Assembly (NCBI GenBank): GCA_022457065.1
Contig: JAJGBQ010000005.1
Coordinates: 2,418,001 to 2,482,000, forward strand
Length of the DNA stretch: 64,000 nucleotides
Direction of reading: 5' to 3'
DNA from: Curvularia sp. ZM96
Taxonomy: Eukaryota; Ascomycota; Dothideomycetes; Pleosporales; Pleosporaceae
The position numbers and the translations under genes were made by a program. Positions 24,114 to 34,359 of the stretch are shown here, piece by piece; positions within the stretch are counted from its first letter, which is position 1, and every line of letters begins with the position of its first letter. The notes below the pieces were generated by a model that had not been told where the DNA came from, searched no databases, and was given only the letters and a program-made list of their open reading frames with translations.

Positions 24114-24739
24114 GCTGGGCGGTTGGGTTTGGGGGAGCTCGGAAGGCGGGATAGAGCTTGGTGGCGGGCGGGTTCGGGCGCGTAGCCGAGATTGTTACTG
24201 TTTGGATCGGAAGGAGATTCGCGATGCGAAGGGTTCGGTGAAGAGGGAGATGGGACGGTTTGAGGGGTCGCGATGACGGCGGCGTTGTGTTGGATGGAGG
24301 TTCTGGAAGCTCGAAGTCGTCATGGCCTTGCGTTGCCTGCCGCGCCGCGCATGCTTCCGCGTGGTGGTCTGTGCGCGAAACTTGCTGCGTGAGACTAACG
24401 CCGACACAGTCGGTCTTTAACCACAAGTTTGTTCGTACACAGATTTTGCAGCTCTAGTTTTAGAAAAGGAAATCATTAGGAAAAACTTAAGGATGTTTAA
24501 ATAAATTTCACTAAAGGTTGATTTCATGTTAAAGGTTTTCCACCAACACCGACAGCCAAGATCGAACTACATAATCACGAACCTACACTTCTTCAAAGCA
24601 CCGTTGCGGCTATTATGTAACTGCTGCGAATGAATGAGCCCCAAATGGCACCCTCATGAACTAGATAAAGAAACGACCATTACTGGTTAATGTGGCGAAG
24701 CTACCAAATAAGGCTCACATGTTCACTGTGGAGTTGAAG
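24114..24739. other. Intergenic, subunit f promoter and regulator 3' region
   Basis: Left part is GC-rich (probable promoter of the subunit f gene); right part (24.4-24.7 kb) is AT-rich. No gene recognised. Confidence 0.5.
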
Positions 24740-26213
24740 TTAAACAACGAAGAACGGAAGATGGAGGAAATCTTCATGCCAGTTTTGTGACATTTGCTCT
24801 TTGCTTCGGCGCTGCTGCAGGTATCTGATAGCATTCGTAATGTTCGAAAATCCATTGCGCCGGTGATGAAGTATGAGCTTTTGCACAAAATACTCGTGCT
24901 GCTCCTCTGTACTGCTCTCCACGGCACCGAAGAAACACACCCAGACCAGAACATGCTTCAATGGTGAATCCCTGGGGAAAGCTTCCATCGTAGTCTTGAG
25001 CCGCTCAACTCGGTCGGTCAGTGGACCCACGTCACAACCAAGTGCTACGCGCTCGATGTAAAGTGCGCAAGCTTGTTCCATAAGGTCGCAGATCAGTGAC
25101 ATGGTCTCTTGGTGTTCGGGATAGAGTGGTAGATATGAGCGGAAGTCATCCCAGCCGCGGGAGTCGAGAGATCTTTTGAAAGCTGTATGACTGAGCACTT
25201 GAACACCTTGAGACCGGCTCAGTGCTGGTGCAGCGTATCCTCGGAATTTAAGATATTGACGAGTTACGAACAGCCCAAGTTCGCCGTGACCGAGCTCTTC
25301 GTCACCGCCACCAGCATCCCAAGCTGTCTCCAGGAGGCGAAATATTGAACGAAAGTCGGAAGAACCGTTCACCATGGTTACCACAAGAAGAACCAGCAGA
25401 GAGATGAGGATAATGTGTTTCTGACGTGTGTCATAAGAGTCAAGGTCCTGATTTTGGTGCAGCCCATTAATTGCACGATGATAGAAATTTCTCGGATGTC
25501 CTAAGTATCTGGACACATTGTCTGAGAAGTGAAAGGCGGCGGCTGCTTGGACAGAGTTGGCTATTAAGTCATACTCATGAGCCAATGGCAGGACAATTGA
25601 CCGCCAGCCATTCCTCTCATCGTCAATGGTTACGAGTTCAACTGCCACAGTATCTGAAAAGTATTGTAACATGAAAGTCGTAATAAACGGAAGTGACTGC
25701 AGTGCGGCCATTGGCGAATGCGTCAACTCCAACCACTCGGGGTTGGAGCCATAGTCATCTCCGGTCTGTAAGTCCAGATCAAGCATGTAGAGTACAGACA
25801 CCTGTGTGTTTACATAAGGGTTCGTTGCTTGGGTACGAGACATGTCAATGATACCATCAACGTCGATGTCGTTGGTGGGTTCCAGGTCAAGGGTAATGGT
25901 ATCTTGAGAGACAAGTGCCTCGTAAGTGTTTCGAGGCGGCGAATTACGCTGGGACTTCTGACGGCCTTTCTTTCTCTGTTTAGTGACATCTGCGCGAAAA
26001 CGATAGCGGACACCAAGTCCACTGCACTGCAAGCCTTTGGCGTCGCATTTCCCACATTGTGGTTCGACTCTGTCGCAGTCAATGCGTCGTTGCGAGCATT
26101 CGTAGCACCCTGGCCCAATGTCAGCAAGTAAGTCCGGTACTGCGGGACTACTGGTAAACTGTGGGCTAGCCACCTTTGACTTTGGGTGCACGGCCGGAGC
26201 TGCGGGTAGCCAT
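24740..26213 (-). CDS. Zn2Cys6 fungal transcription factor
   Basis: Nuclear binuclear-zinc regulator. Two exons (26213-26174, 26109-24740) give 469 residues. The short first exon (MATRSSGRAPKVK) joins in phase to GCYECSQRRIDCDRVEPQCG, then KCDAKGLQCSGLGVRYRF, a CX2CX6CX6CX2CX6C cluster followed by a basic stretch (KQRKKGRQKSQR). The rest resembles the Fungal_trans_2 middle/C-terminal domain. Intron 1 has a weak GTGGCT donor but a good CTGAC branch point 10-15 nt before CAG; without splicing the frame has no ATG before the zinc cluster. It is divergent from the aldehyde dehydrogenase gene with about 430 bases between them, so it may control that gene and the oxidase/oxygenase genes beyond. Confidence 0.85.
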
Positions 26214-26639
26214 GGGCAGTGGAGACGTCGAGCCTCATCGTCTCATTGCTGCTTGCGTTTGCGGAGCTGGAGAAATAGTTGTGTTGCCTGCTTTTTATCG
26301 GTTCTGGGTAGCAATAGTGAGACGATAACGGGATTGCGGAATGATGAAGGTGCTCAGCTAATCTGCACAAAGTTTAGTATAGCCCTTCGCCGAATCGGGT
26401 AATTCGATCCTCTAGTCGCGTGAATAACAAGATAGGCGCAGCCCCACTTCCCAAACTCTAGGAGCAGCTCGTCTCACCTTTTTGTCCCAATACGGATGCG
26501 ACCTATAGGAATAACCGAGCCATGTGTGCTCTCTGTTCTCAAACAAGAGGCCAAAGCTTCCATTACTATGTCGTGAGATCTGGTGCAGAATCTCCATGCT
26601 TGTTTCGTCACATATTTCGCGCATCGTGTACTTGGCTAT
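26214..26639. promoter_or_regulatory. Divergent promoter, Zn2Cys6 regulator / aldehyde dehydrogenase
   Basis: Shared upstream region. It contains a GCGGAA half-site at about 26336-26341, the same hexamer that forms the dyad between the amine oxidase and dioxygenase genes. No gene recognised. Confidence 0.4.
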
Positions 26640-26912
26640 ATGGCGCATACTCTAAGATCGGCTTTGAAAGACGCCCATCTCTTTTTCGAAGGCGCATGTA
26701 TCGAAGGCAAATGGATTTCGGCAGCACAAGGAAGTTCTGTTTTTGAAGTCTTGAATCCGGCCGATAATGAGGTGATCGGTGTGTGTCCCGAATGCACCGC
26801 GGCCGATTTACATGCTGCCATTCAATCCGCCTCTCGCGCTTTTCAACAGTGGAAAGCCTTCTCCGGACGCCAACGAAGCCAAATCCTACGCAAAGTATTT
26901 GACCTACTGATA

Positions 26913-26959
26913 GGGTGGGTGGACACGTCGTGCGCACAGACACGTCATGCGCGCGCGGC
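26913..26959 (+). repeat. Left terminal inverted repeat of the transposon
   Basis: 47 bp beginning GGGTGGGTGGACACGTCGTG and ending GCGCGCGGC. It matches the right terminus in reverse complement at 45 of 47 positions; both differences are transitions. Confidence 0.95.
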
Positions 26960-27189
26960 CTCATTAGAACTACCTCATAGATAAGGCTATAGAGCCACAC
27001 TCAAAGACTGTTATCGCGATATATTTTAGAGGTAAGGTTAATAGACCTTAATATATATATACAGCTATAGAAATCGAGATAGAGTCCTAATCGTGCGGCC
27101 GCGACGTGAGGTTGGAGGTGGTGAGCCTGCAGCACCTCCCTAAGGCTCCTTACTACCTTAAGGCCTCGCGATAGGCCTCTTTTTTTTAA

Positions 27190-28940
27190 ATAGCCTTTAC
27201 AGGAGCCTTGAAGCTCCTTCCCTTACCTCTTTAGGAAGTTTTAATAGCTTTTTAAAGTCGTTTTGTAGCCTTGCGAGCTGCGATCCTCGAGGCCTTTTTA
27301 ACAGCCTTCTCCTCCCTCTCCTTCTACCTTATTAGGCCTACTACAAGCCTCGCCTGACGCCTCTACTCCTTCTCCCTCACCCTCACCTACCTTATCTCCT
27401 CACGTTGCTTCCTCGTATTAGCTTTTTGGAGTTGTAGCTGCTCCTCCTCTTCCTCCTAGAGTCGTAGGCGATCGCGCGCCTCCTTCACCTTCCTTAGAGA
27501 CTAGAATACAGCTCCACCTTAATACTCCTCAGCCTTCTATAGAGGTAGAGGCTTCTCTCGCTTTCTACGTAGTCTCTTATTAGTTAGAGCCTCTCGTAGG
27601 CTCTTGACCTTATGCTTAAGAAGCGTTTTTAAGGCTAAGATTTAGTAGAAGGCTTAACTAAGCTTTTGAGCTCGCCTGTCTCCTCGATCCTTCACTACCT
27701 CACGCAGTAGGCGTTTAGTTTTCCTCTAATTAGAGGCACTTAGTATAGAGGACTCACTATCACTTAATAGAATAAGGTTATCATCAAAACGTTGTAGTAT
27801 AACCTTAGGATTGAGGGGCGAGAGGCCTATAGCCTCAAAGGCCTTTTTAATCGTTGTTTCCTTAAAGGAGGCCCGCCAAGCTTAGTAGAAGAGGGGCAAG
27901 AAATCCCTCTTACTTATAGATACGAGGCCTTGGCTCCTATCTATAAAGGCGGAAACCTCGTCTAAGTACGCTGTTAAGAGAGGCCTGAACATGTAGACGT
28001 CAAGAGGCTATAACGTATAGGTTAAGTAAGGAGAAAGTACTACAAGAAAGATCTTATTTTAATTATAGTAGCTAATAAAATCTATTATAAGGTAAGATCT
28101 ATGGCCGTTAAGGACGAGTAATCGATAGAAGGATTAAGCTTTTGCCTTCGTCCTACAATTAAACACTTGTTAAAGCCACGCAAGGCCTATATTATTATTT
28201 GTCTATCTAGGGGGTGATAAGGATATTTAAATCTAATGCGTCTCCTTCTTAAGAGCCTATATCTAGGAGTCCTGTATTAATCCTGAGCCTAATTAATAGA
28301 TAAGGGTAGGCTTAAGGTAAGATCTATTAGCGCAGATACAGGCTAGCAGCGTTATCTACTCGCGTGAGCTATCCTATATATTACTCCTCCTCCTTCTAGC
28401 CTTATATAAAGGCTTGCTAAAGATCCTCTTTAAACGCCCTACTACACTAAGGGAGAAGCCCTTCTTATCTATGTTGTAGATATAACGCGCCTTAACGTGA
28501 TATTAATTGATTTTATCGCGTAGGAGGCTAAAGTAGAGGCTATACTTCTTCTTTAAATTAGCCTTGTGTCGATTGTTATTAAGGCTAATCGTCTACTTTA
28601 ATAGGAGGCGATTAGGATAGCGATGCACAAAGCGATCAACCTACTTAAGGCTAACCTCCTTCTTAGCGATCTATAAGGCAAAGTTCTATATCATAACTCG
28701 AGTAGGAGGTAGGCCTCTTCTTGTAAGGCTATTAATATAGGTTATAAGAGCCTGCTCTTAGTAAGGGTAGAGAATCTAATTATTTTAATAGCCTATTGTA
28801 CGCGAGGTAGTGTAACCTTAGTGTCTTCAGGCGAGCGTAGATCGAACAATACTATACTTTTTAGCAATTTCAGTATACGTAAAAGGCTTTCTAGGCTCTA
28901 AGGCCTTAATAGCTGTAAGCGCAGCCTCAATATTACTCAT
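27190..28940 (-). pseudogene. Relic of pogo/Fot1-class DDE transposase
   Basis: Starting at the minus-strand ATG ending at 28940, the N-terminal helix-turn-helix is still readable (MSNIEAALTAIKALEPRKPF, then YTEIAKKY, IVRSTLA) before the first stop at 28829-28827. Past it, the same frame shows family fragments between many stops: RRGLPPTR, IAKKEV, VDRFVHRYPN, NRHKAN, YNIDKKGF (around the first catalytic Asp), ITLLACICA, LSPYLTYTLQPLDVYMF (third DDE region neighbourhood), FEAIGLSPLNP, and a basic C-terminal region. Stops fall where relatives have Arg/Gln/Trp, fitting C-to-T and G-to-A change. The downstream end is approximate. Confidence 0.85.
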
Positions 28941-28982
28941 GGTGGTGGAGATATTAGGTGCTGAGGGAGAGGTGGTTGTAAA

Positions 28983-29029
28983 GCCGCGCGCGCATGACAT
29001 GTCCGTGCGCACGACGTGTCCACCCACCC
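28983..29029 (-). repeat. Right terminal inverted repeat of the transposon
   Basis: 47-bp reverse complement of the left end, with two transitions relative to it; followed directly by the duplicated TA. Confidence 0.95.
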
Positions 29030-30298
29030 TAGAACACCAACAGGATCTTGCTGCCATCATCACAGCGGAAAATGGCAAAGCCACTGCCGATGCTCAGGGT
29101 GAAGTGCAAATGGCCGCCATCTATTTCGAATTGTTCTCCGAAGAGGCGGTCAGAATATATGGCGACGTTGTCGAGCATACGAATCCGTCTCTGCGCACGC
29201 GCATTGTGAAGATGCCAGTGGGAGTGTGCGGGCTCATCACACCCTGGAATTTCCCCCTTGCAATGGGGGCAAGAAAAATCGCCGCAGCATTGGCAGCTGG
29301 CTGTACGGTCGTGCTGAAATCAGACGGTGTCACCCCATTCTCGTCCAATGCGCTCGTTGTCATTCTGGAACGAGCTGGAGTGCCCCGAGGCGTGGTCAAC
29401 GTGCTTACTGTTGCTGCTAACACACATACCATTGGTCTTGCAATGTGCGAGTCGCCCATTGTCAAGAAGATCTCATTTACAGGCTCGACAAGAGTGGGCA
29501 AACTGTTGATGCAGCAATCTAGCGGAACACTCAAGAAGCTCAGTCTCGAACTGGGTGGCGATGCTGCATTCATCGTCTTCGATGACGCCGATATTGAGGC
29601 TGCTATTTCAAGTGCTTTGATCAGCAAGTTCAAAGTGTGCGGTCAGACATGCGTCTGCGCTAACCGATTTTTCATCCAGGATGGTATCTATGAACGATTC
29701 AGTCAGCGGTTGGTAGAAGAAGTCAAGCGTTTCCGCATGGGGCACGGCAAAGATACCTTGAATACCCACGGTCCTCTCACGATGGGTATTTTCAAGGTTG
29801 AGACTCATATTGCTGATGCTATAGCAAAGGGTGCGACACTGCTACACGGAGGTCGTCCAATTCCATCTCTGGGCAGCAATATTTTACGAGCTCACTGTGC
29901 TCGCGAATGCAACGGGTGAAATGCTCTGCATGCAAGAGGAAATATTTGGCCCCATCGCCGTACTATCAAAGTTCTCAACAGAGGATGAAGTGATTAGGCG
30001 GGCAAATTCCTGTGACGTTGGCTTGGCGTCCTATGTTATGACAAAGGATTTAGGGCGCTCGACGAGAGTGTCGGAATCTCTTGAGACCGGTATGGTGGCA
30101 ATCAACACGCCTGTTATCTCTGATTCATCTGCTCCGTAAGTTTATTTACGCTTCTCTACTGCACACAATAGTTGTATTGACACTTGGTTCAGATTCGGTA
30201 GGATCAAACAATCTGGATTTGGTCGAGAAGGGAGCAAATATGGACTGGACGATTACCTTGTAATCAAAAGCGTTGTAACGAGCGTGGCCATGCTATAG

Positions 30299-30599
30299 AG
30301 CTTGCACTTGTAGCTTTGAGCAATACTGTATCTTGCAACGATTCTTTCCGTGATAGAGTGGGAAATATGATCTAGCTTCGTGGTTGATTCATCGACATCA
30401 ATGCATTACTAGAGCAATCGACCTATGCATCTCGAAGTGCAATTCATCAAAACATAGTTACCAGCAAACAAAGCGATGCCCGTGTAAGGGTAAAATGATG
30501 GCTAGGATGATATGGTCGCTGTGTTACATGCACTTGGATTCTTATGGTGCGGACAATTATATGCTTGATTTGAGTCATCTTGTAGGTCACTGCTCTTGC
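30299..30599. other. Intergenic between convergent genes
   Basis: About 300 bases of 3' flank between the broken aldehyde dehydrogenase (plus) and the amine oxidase (minus). Nothing recognised. Confidence 0.5.
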
Positions 30600-32093
30600 T
30601 CACAATCGCGCTGCAACTGGCTGCGTCGAGAGAGCTTCGACAACTTCAGCAGCTGCAGCCTCGCCAGAGTCCAACGCACCCTCCATGTAGCCCTTCCACT
30701 CACTAGCATACTCAGTACCCGCAAAGTGGAGGTTTCCCACCGCTTTACCGTTAATATGGGCGTACTTTGTCATATGTCCCATAGCGGGAATGGGCACCAA
30801 CGCACCCTTGCTATATTCTTCATGCTTCCACACCTGATTGAAAATTTCAATGGGTCGGTAAGCTTCTGAATCTTTGTCCTGGCCAAACGCATGCGCGATC
30901 TGTTCGAGGACAACACGTCTTTGGTCGTGGGGCGCCATCTGGCTCCATTCAAACCCGCGCTCCCCATTCACGAAACATGTCAAGCAATAGAGTCGTTTTT
31001 CGTCGACACTGGTGTCACGCGCAACAGCAATGTAGCCGTCGTAACTCATGAAGAGGCCATTGTAGTTTTCCTTTCGCCACCAAGGAGTGTCGTAGCATAC
31101 GATCGACTTGTTATAGTCACCCAATTTTGTCGATCCGGAAAGCTCCTGGAGTGGTTGTGGTAACTGTGGCTGGATGTTGATGTCGCGATACAGGGTGCTT
31201 GGAATAGACAGGATGCACTTCCGTGCCATGATCTTTCTTCCAGTTGTCATTATGACTGTAATTCTGTTCTTCTCGTTCTCGATGGTAGCCACTGGTGAAG
31301 AGAGATGGATGTTGCCATGACCCAACAGCGCCGCCATGCCTTTCATAACTGCTTGTGCACCTTTTCCATAGTCAGCTTCGCGATCACATATGTGCAGATA
31401 TTCTGGTTGTTTGTACCTTCAGGTAAACGGAGATACTGACCACCGGTGTGGTCATCTGCCCGGATGGCAAGTAGGCCCTTGTTCCGCCGGCAATAATCGA
31501 TAAAGAAGGAAGCCGGCTCCTCGGTGGATTCCACTCCATGCATGACCTTGGCCCATACGTTCACCAAACGACAAGTGTTTTCTGTCGCGCCCAGGTTGCG
31601 AACGTATTGGTCCAATGTCACAGCGTCATCTTCAGGCAGGTTGGGTAGTCTTTTGAGAGATTTTGCTTGAATGTGATCACGGATGGCTTCCAGATTTTGC
31701 AGCTCTTCCTTGGGAAACTGTAGTGGAGGTAAGCAAGAAGCAGCATTCAGTATGACACGACTAACGACATACTGTCGGGGTATGCCCGTTTTCGAAAACC
31801 AGGCGCTCTCCACCCATAGCATATTGCACCACAGCGAGACCTTCGATTCTTTGTTTGACAACGGGCATATCAAATTTCTGGACGTATGACCATATCCTTG
31901 GCTGTAAAGTGTCGTTAATCCAAGCGGCACCCAGATCAACATTCCCACGACCTGAGGCCAATGGAACGCTCCATACTTTGCCCCCAACACGATCCCTAGC
32001 TTCAATCATTGCTACCGACAAGCCCGCCTTTTGTACACTTAACGCGGCCTGCAGTCCACTAGGACCAGCTCCAATAACTACGACGTCGAACAT
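30600..32093 (-). CDS. Flavin-containing amine oxidase
   Basis: FAD-dependent oxidation of an amine to the aldehyde (via imine) with release of ammonia and hydrogen peroxide. Three exons (32093-31773, 31717-31417, 31360-30600) give 460 residues. The N-terminal Rossmann motif is VVVIGAGPSGLQAALSVQKA with the FAD-ribose acidic residue in MIEARDRVGGKVWS; LGAAWIN follows. The C-terminal FAD block is LHFAGTEYASEWKGYMEGAL, typical of monoamine oxidases. There is no signal peptide or peroxisomal SKL (it ends PVAARL, where ARL is a possible weak PTS1). It lies between the aldehyde dehydrogenase and a 2OG dioxygenase, and an amine oxidase next to an aldehyde dehydrogenase suggests consecutive steps. 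Substrate unknown. Confidence 0.9.
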
Positions 32094-32133
32094 GGTGCAG
32101 AGTATGGATATCTTGGTAAGATGGAAGATTTAA

Positions 32134-32140
32134 ATTTATA
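32134..32140 (-). promoter_or_regulatory. TATA-like element of the amine oxidase gene
   Basis: Minus-strand TATAAAT, 41-47 bases upstream of the amine oxidase ATG; close, but compatible with a short leader. Confidence 0.4.
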
Positions 32141-32297
32141 TGGGATAGTGTTTTCAGCTTTTGCTGTCAAGCAAGATCGTTTTTGAGTATTGATAAACTC
32201 GAGACTACAGCGAAGCATCACGCTCACGCTAACCCAAAATGGTCAAAAAGATGAGACGCATCATGGAACAGCTTACCCTTGCATCATCGGTGATAAA

Positions 32298-32321
32298 GCG
32301 GAATCTCGACGAGTCTTCCGC
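32298..32321. promoter_or_regulatory. GCGGAA-N12-TTCCGC dyad, candidate Zn2Cys6 site
   Basis: Perfect 6-bp inverted repeat with a 12-base spacer that itself holds CTCGACGAG. CGG and CCG triplets in inverted arrangement are the usual half-sites of Zn2Cys6 dimers. It sits in the middle of the 474-bp divergent promoter of the amine oxidase and dioxygenase genes. Binding by the regulator at 24.7-26.2 kb is inference. Confidence 0.45.
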
Positions 32322-32454
32322 AAAATTTACCCAAGAATAGATAGGTAAGGCTGAAGAAGCGGGGTAGCAATGACTTTCCTTCACGTTCTCGAAAAAACTC
32401 ATTGTTTTGTTCATGTGAGGTGAGTTCCATCGTATGGGTAGCACATGTTGTGCA

Positions 32455-32460
32455 TATATA
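32455..32460 (+). promoter_or_regulatory. TATA-like element of the dioxygenase gene
   Basis: TATATA, 108 bases before the dioxygenase start codon. Confidence 0.35.
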
Positions 32461-32567
32461 CGCGCAAGATGCGCTCGTCCACGATATGAAAGAACAGTGT
32501 CAATCCTCTATCAAGTAAATCACCAAGAGACATTGTTGCCACATACCTGAACCTAATTCCTTCCAAT

Positions 32568-33632
32568 ATGACTACGTCAATTCTCAGTCCACCTATGCCA
32601 GTGGCGCCACGTGAGAAGACTGTCACCAGGCCGAGCGAACCATTGCCAAAAAGCCTCATAGGGAAAAACATCCTGAAGGAACGTATTTCATTCGATCCAG
32701 CGATACATCTAAACTACAAAACCGCTCCCAGAGTGATGACAATGAAGGACATAGGATACGAAAGTTATGGGATTTCTTCAGTGGCTGTATCAGAGCCGTT
32801 CCCGCTCTTCACAGAGGATGCTATCAACCAAATGCGCGCAGAGGCTTTCACACCAGAAGTCCTGGACAACTGCTTAGTCTCGTCCAGTTTTGCGAAATAC
32901 ATGATTCGAGCGTATGCGCCGAAGTACGCGACATTTGCATGGGAAGCATGGCACAACGAGAAGGTGCAGGCTCTCGTTTCCGATATTGCTGGCATAGAGC
33001 TGGTACCCAGTCTCCCCTGTGATGTCGGCCACATCAATGTGTCATTTGGCTTGGACGACAAGGTGCAGCCAGGCGCTGACGAGACATCTGCATTCGGATG
33101 GCACTTTGATAGTACCCCGTTTGTCTGCGTCACCATGCTTTCCGACTGTAGTCAGATGGTTGGAGGAGAAACTGCAATCAAGACAGCTTCAGAAGAAATC
33201 ATCAAGGTGCGAGGACCAACAATGGTGAGTTTCTTGTCCTCATTGATGCTTCTCAAGTAATCGCCGCTAACTTCTCTCTGACAGGGAACTGCTGTGATTA
33301 TGCAAGGACGTTATATTGAGCATCAAGCACTGAAAGCTTTCAGTGGCAAAGAACGCCTGGCTATGGTGACATCGTGGCGACCAAAGTCGCCGTTTGTCTC
33401 AGATCAGACGGTGCTTGCTGGTGTCCGCGGCATTACAGAGCAGAATTCGCTATATTACTGGTTCTGTGACTATCGGTTCGAGAACATGGTGGCCAGATTT
33501 CGAGAAGAGCGACACAAGATCCTCGAGCGTCAGCATCAAGGACTGGAGTTCGATATTGATGCCACCCGAGAGTTTCTCGAGGAGCAGCAAAGAACGATCA
33601 AGCTGCTTCTTAGCGAGATTGTACATACTTGA
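32568..33632 (+). CDS. 2-oxoglutarate/Fe(II)-dependent dioxygenase-like protein
   Basis: Two exons (32568-33224, 33285-33632; GTGAGT...ACAG, branch GCTAAC) encode 334 residues. The double-stranded beta-helix core shows the metal-binding HxD pair in FGWHFDSTPFVCVTML, a GGETAIKTA strand, the distal His in GRYIEHQAL, and an Arg in LAMVTSWRPKSP that may bind 2-oxoglutarate. The N-terminal 60 residues are Pro/Thr-rich and the C-terminal 60 form a charged helix (REERHKILERQHQGLEF). I cannot name the substrate; relatives hydroxylate small metabolites. It is divergent from the amine oxidase, sharing a short promoter with a CGG dyad, which suggests co-expression. Confidence 0.75.
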
Positions 33633-34359
33633 TGATTTAGACGATGAGTAATACAAATGATGTGTACATGCATCTTTCTACCGTTGGTTGTCTATAGTTA
33701 CTATCCAATACCTAAGCTCTACAATGGTTTCAAGATTGATCTCGACTAGCTTATGCAAGCTTTCGGGCCATTTCATACAAGTCGTTGGAACAGCATCGTA
33801 CCATGTTTTCAAATGATATGCCCTAAAAATCACGATCAGCTCTTCTCATCCTTTTGTCCCAAGTTAGGGTAGGGTATGAGACCGAAGTGTCGGCACAGTG
33901 GCACATGACGCATTACTCCTTAAGTGGCAGTGATAATGAGATTAGTGCAGAACAAATCCCACAATATTTGCCGGTTCTGAAAGCTTCCCCGCGTTTCCCA
34001 TAAACTTAGTCAGTGGGGTAAGGTTTGCGTCCCATGGTTCAAGGGTGCGTGCTGGAGGCATCCCGGATTTTCCTAGTCTGAACATCAATTGCAATAGTCC
34101 GTTTACTCCGGGCAGTGATGACAGATTTTCGATCGCCTATACTCTTTACCATCTCATCATCGCGTTCTGCGCGTAATTCTAATGTTCTTAGGAGAGGATA
34201 CTCAGCCTAATATGCATGCGCTAAGCCAAAAGTTGTCTCGTAATTGTTTCCCGATATGGGGTTTTTCACAAGGATGATTCATATTTCTATGATTAAAGTA
34301 AAACGAATCAATTATAGATCATTACTATCGACACCCTCAGGTACTACCTCCCTGTAATC
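33633..34359. other. Intergenic
   Basis: About 0.7 kb between the dioxygenase and the DUF1338 gene. No gene or RNA recognised; the right side is AT-rich and probably promoter. Confidence 0.5.

Larger units (their letters stand above)
26913..29029 (-). mobile_element. Fot1/pogo-type Tc1-mariner DNA transposon, RIP-degraded
   Basis: A 2,117-bp element flanked by TA on both sides (26911-26912 and 29030-29031), the target duplication of Tc1/mariner elements. Removing it with one TA restores an uninterrupted aldehyde dehydrogenase frame, so the borders are exact. Ends are 47-bp inverted repeats, 45/47 identical. The interior is T/A-rich, visibly poor in CpA, and full of TAG/TAA/TGA where the family has Gln, Arg or Trp, as expected of RIP. 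The minus strand carries the relic of a pogo-class transposase. The element is dead and dependent on relatives for any movement. Confidence 0.95.
26640..30298 (+). pseudogene. Aldehyde dehydrogenase (succinate-semialdehyde type), split by transposon and frameshifted
   Basis: NAD(P)-dependent aldehyde dehydrogenase most like GabD/Uga2 succinate-semialdehyde dehydrogenases. Codons 1-91 occupy 26640-26912 (FEGACIEGKW, EVLNPADNEVIG). A DNA transposon then interrupts, and the frame resumes exactly at the next codon at 29032 (EHQQDLAAIITAENGKA). Later landmarks are GLITPWNFPLAM, FTGSTRVGKLL, catalytic Glu in LELGGDAAFIVF, catalytic Cys in GQTCVCANR, and EEIFGPIAVL. At about 29881 one extra base shifts the frame (+1), and the C-terminal part continues in the next frame to an intron (30136-30192) and ends FGREGSKYGLDDYLVIKS. 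Both insertion and frameshift inactivate it. The catalytic residues survive, so the loss looks recent. Confidence 0.93.

Noticed and set aside
28939..29031. Apparent N-terminal start of an aldehyde dehydrogenase reading from inside the transposon
   Set aside because: The frame is an accident of the terminal repeat; the true N-terminus is on the other side of the element at 26640.
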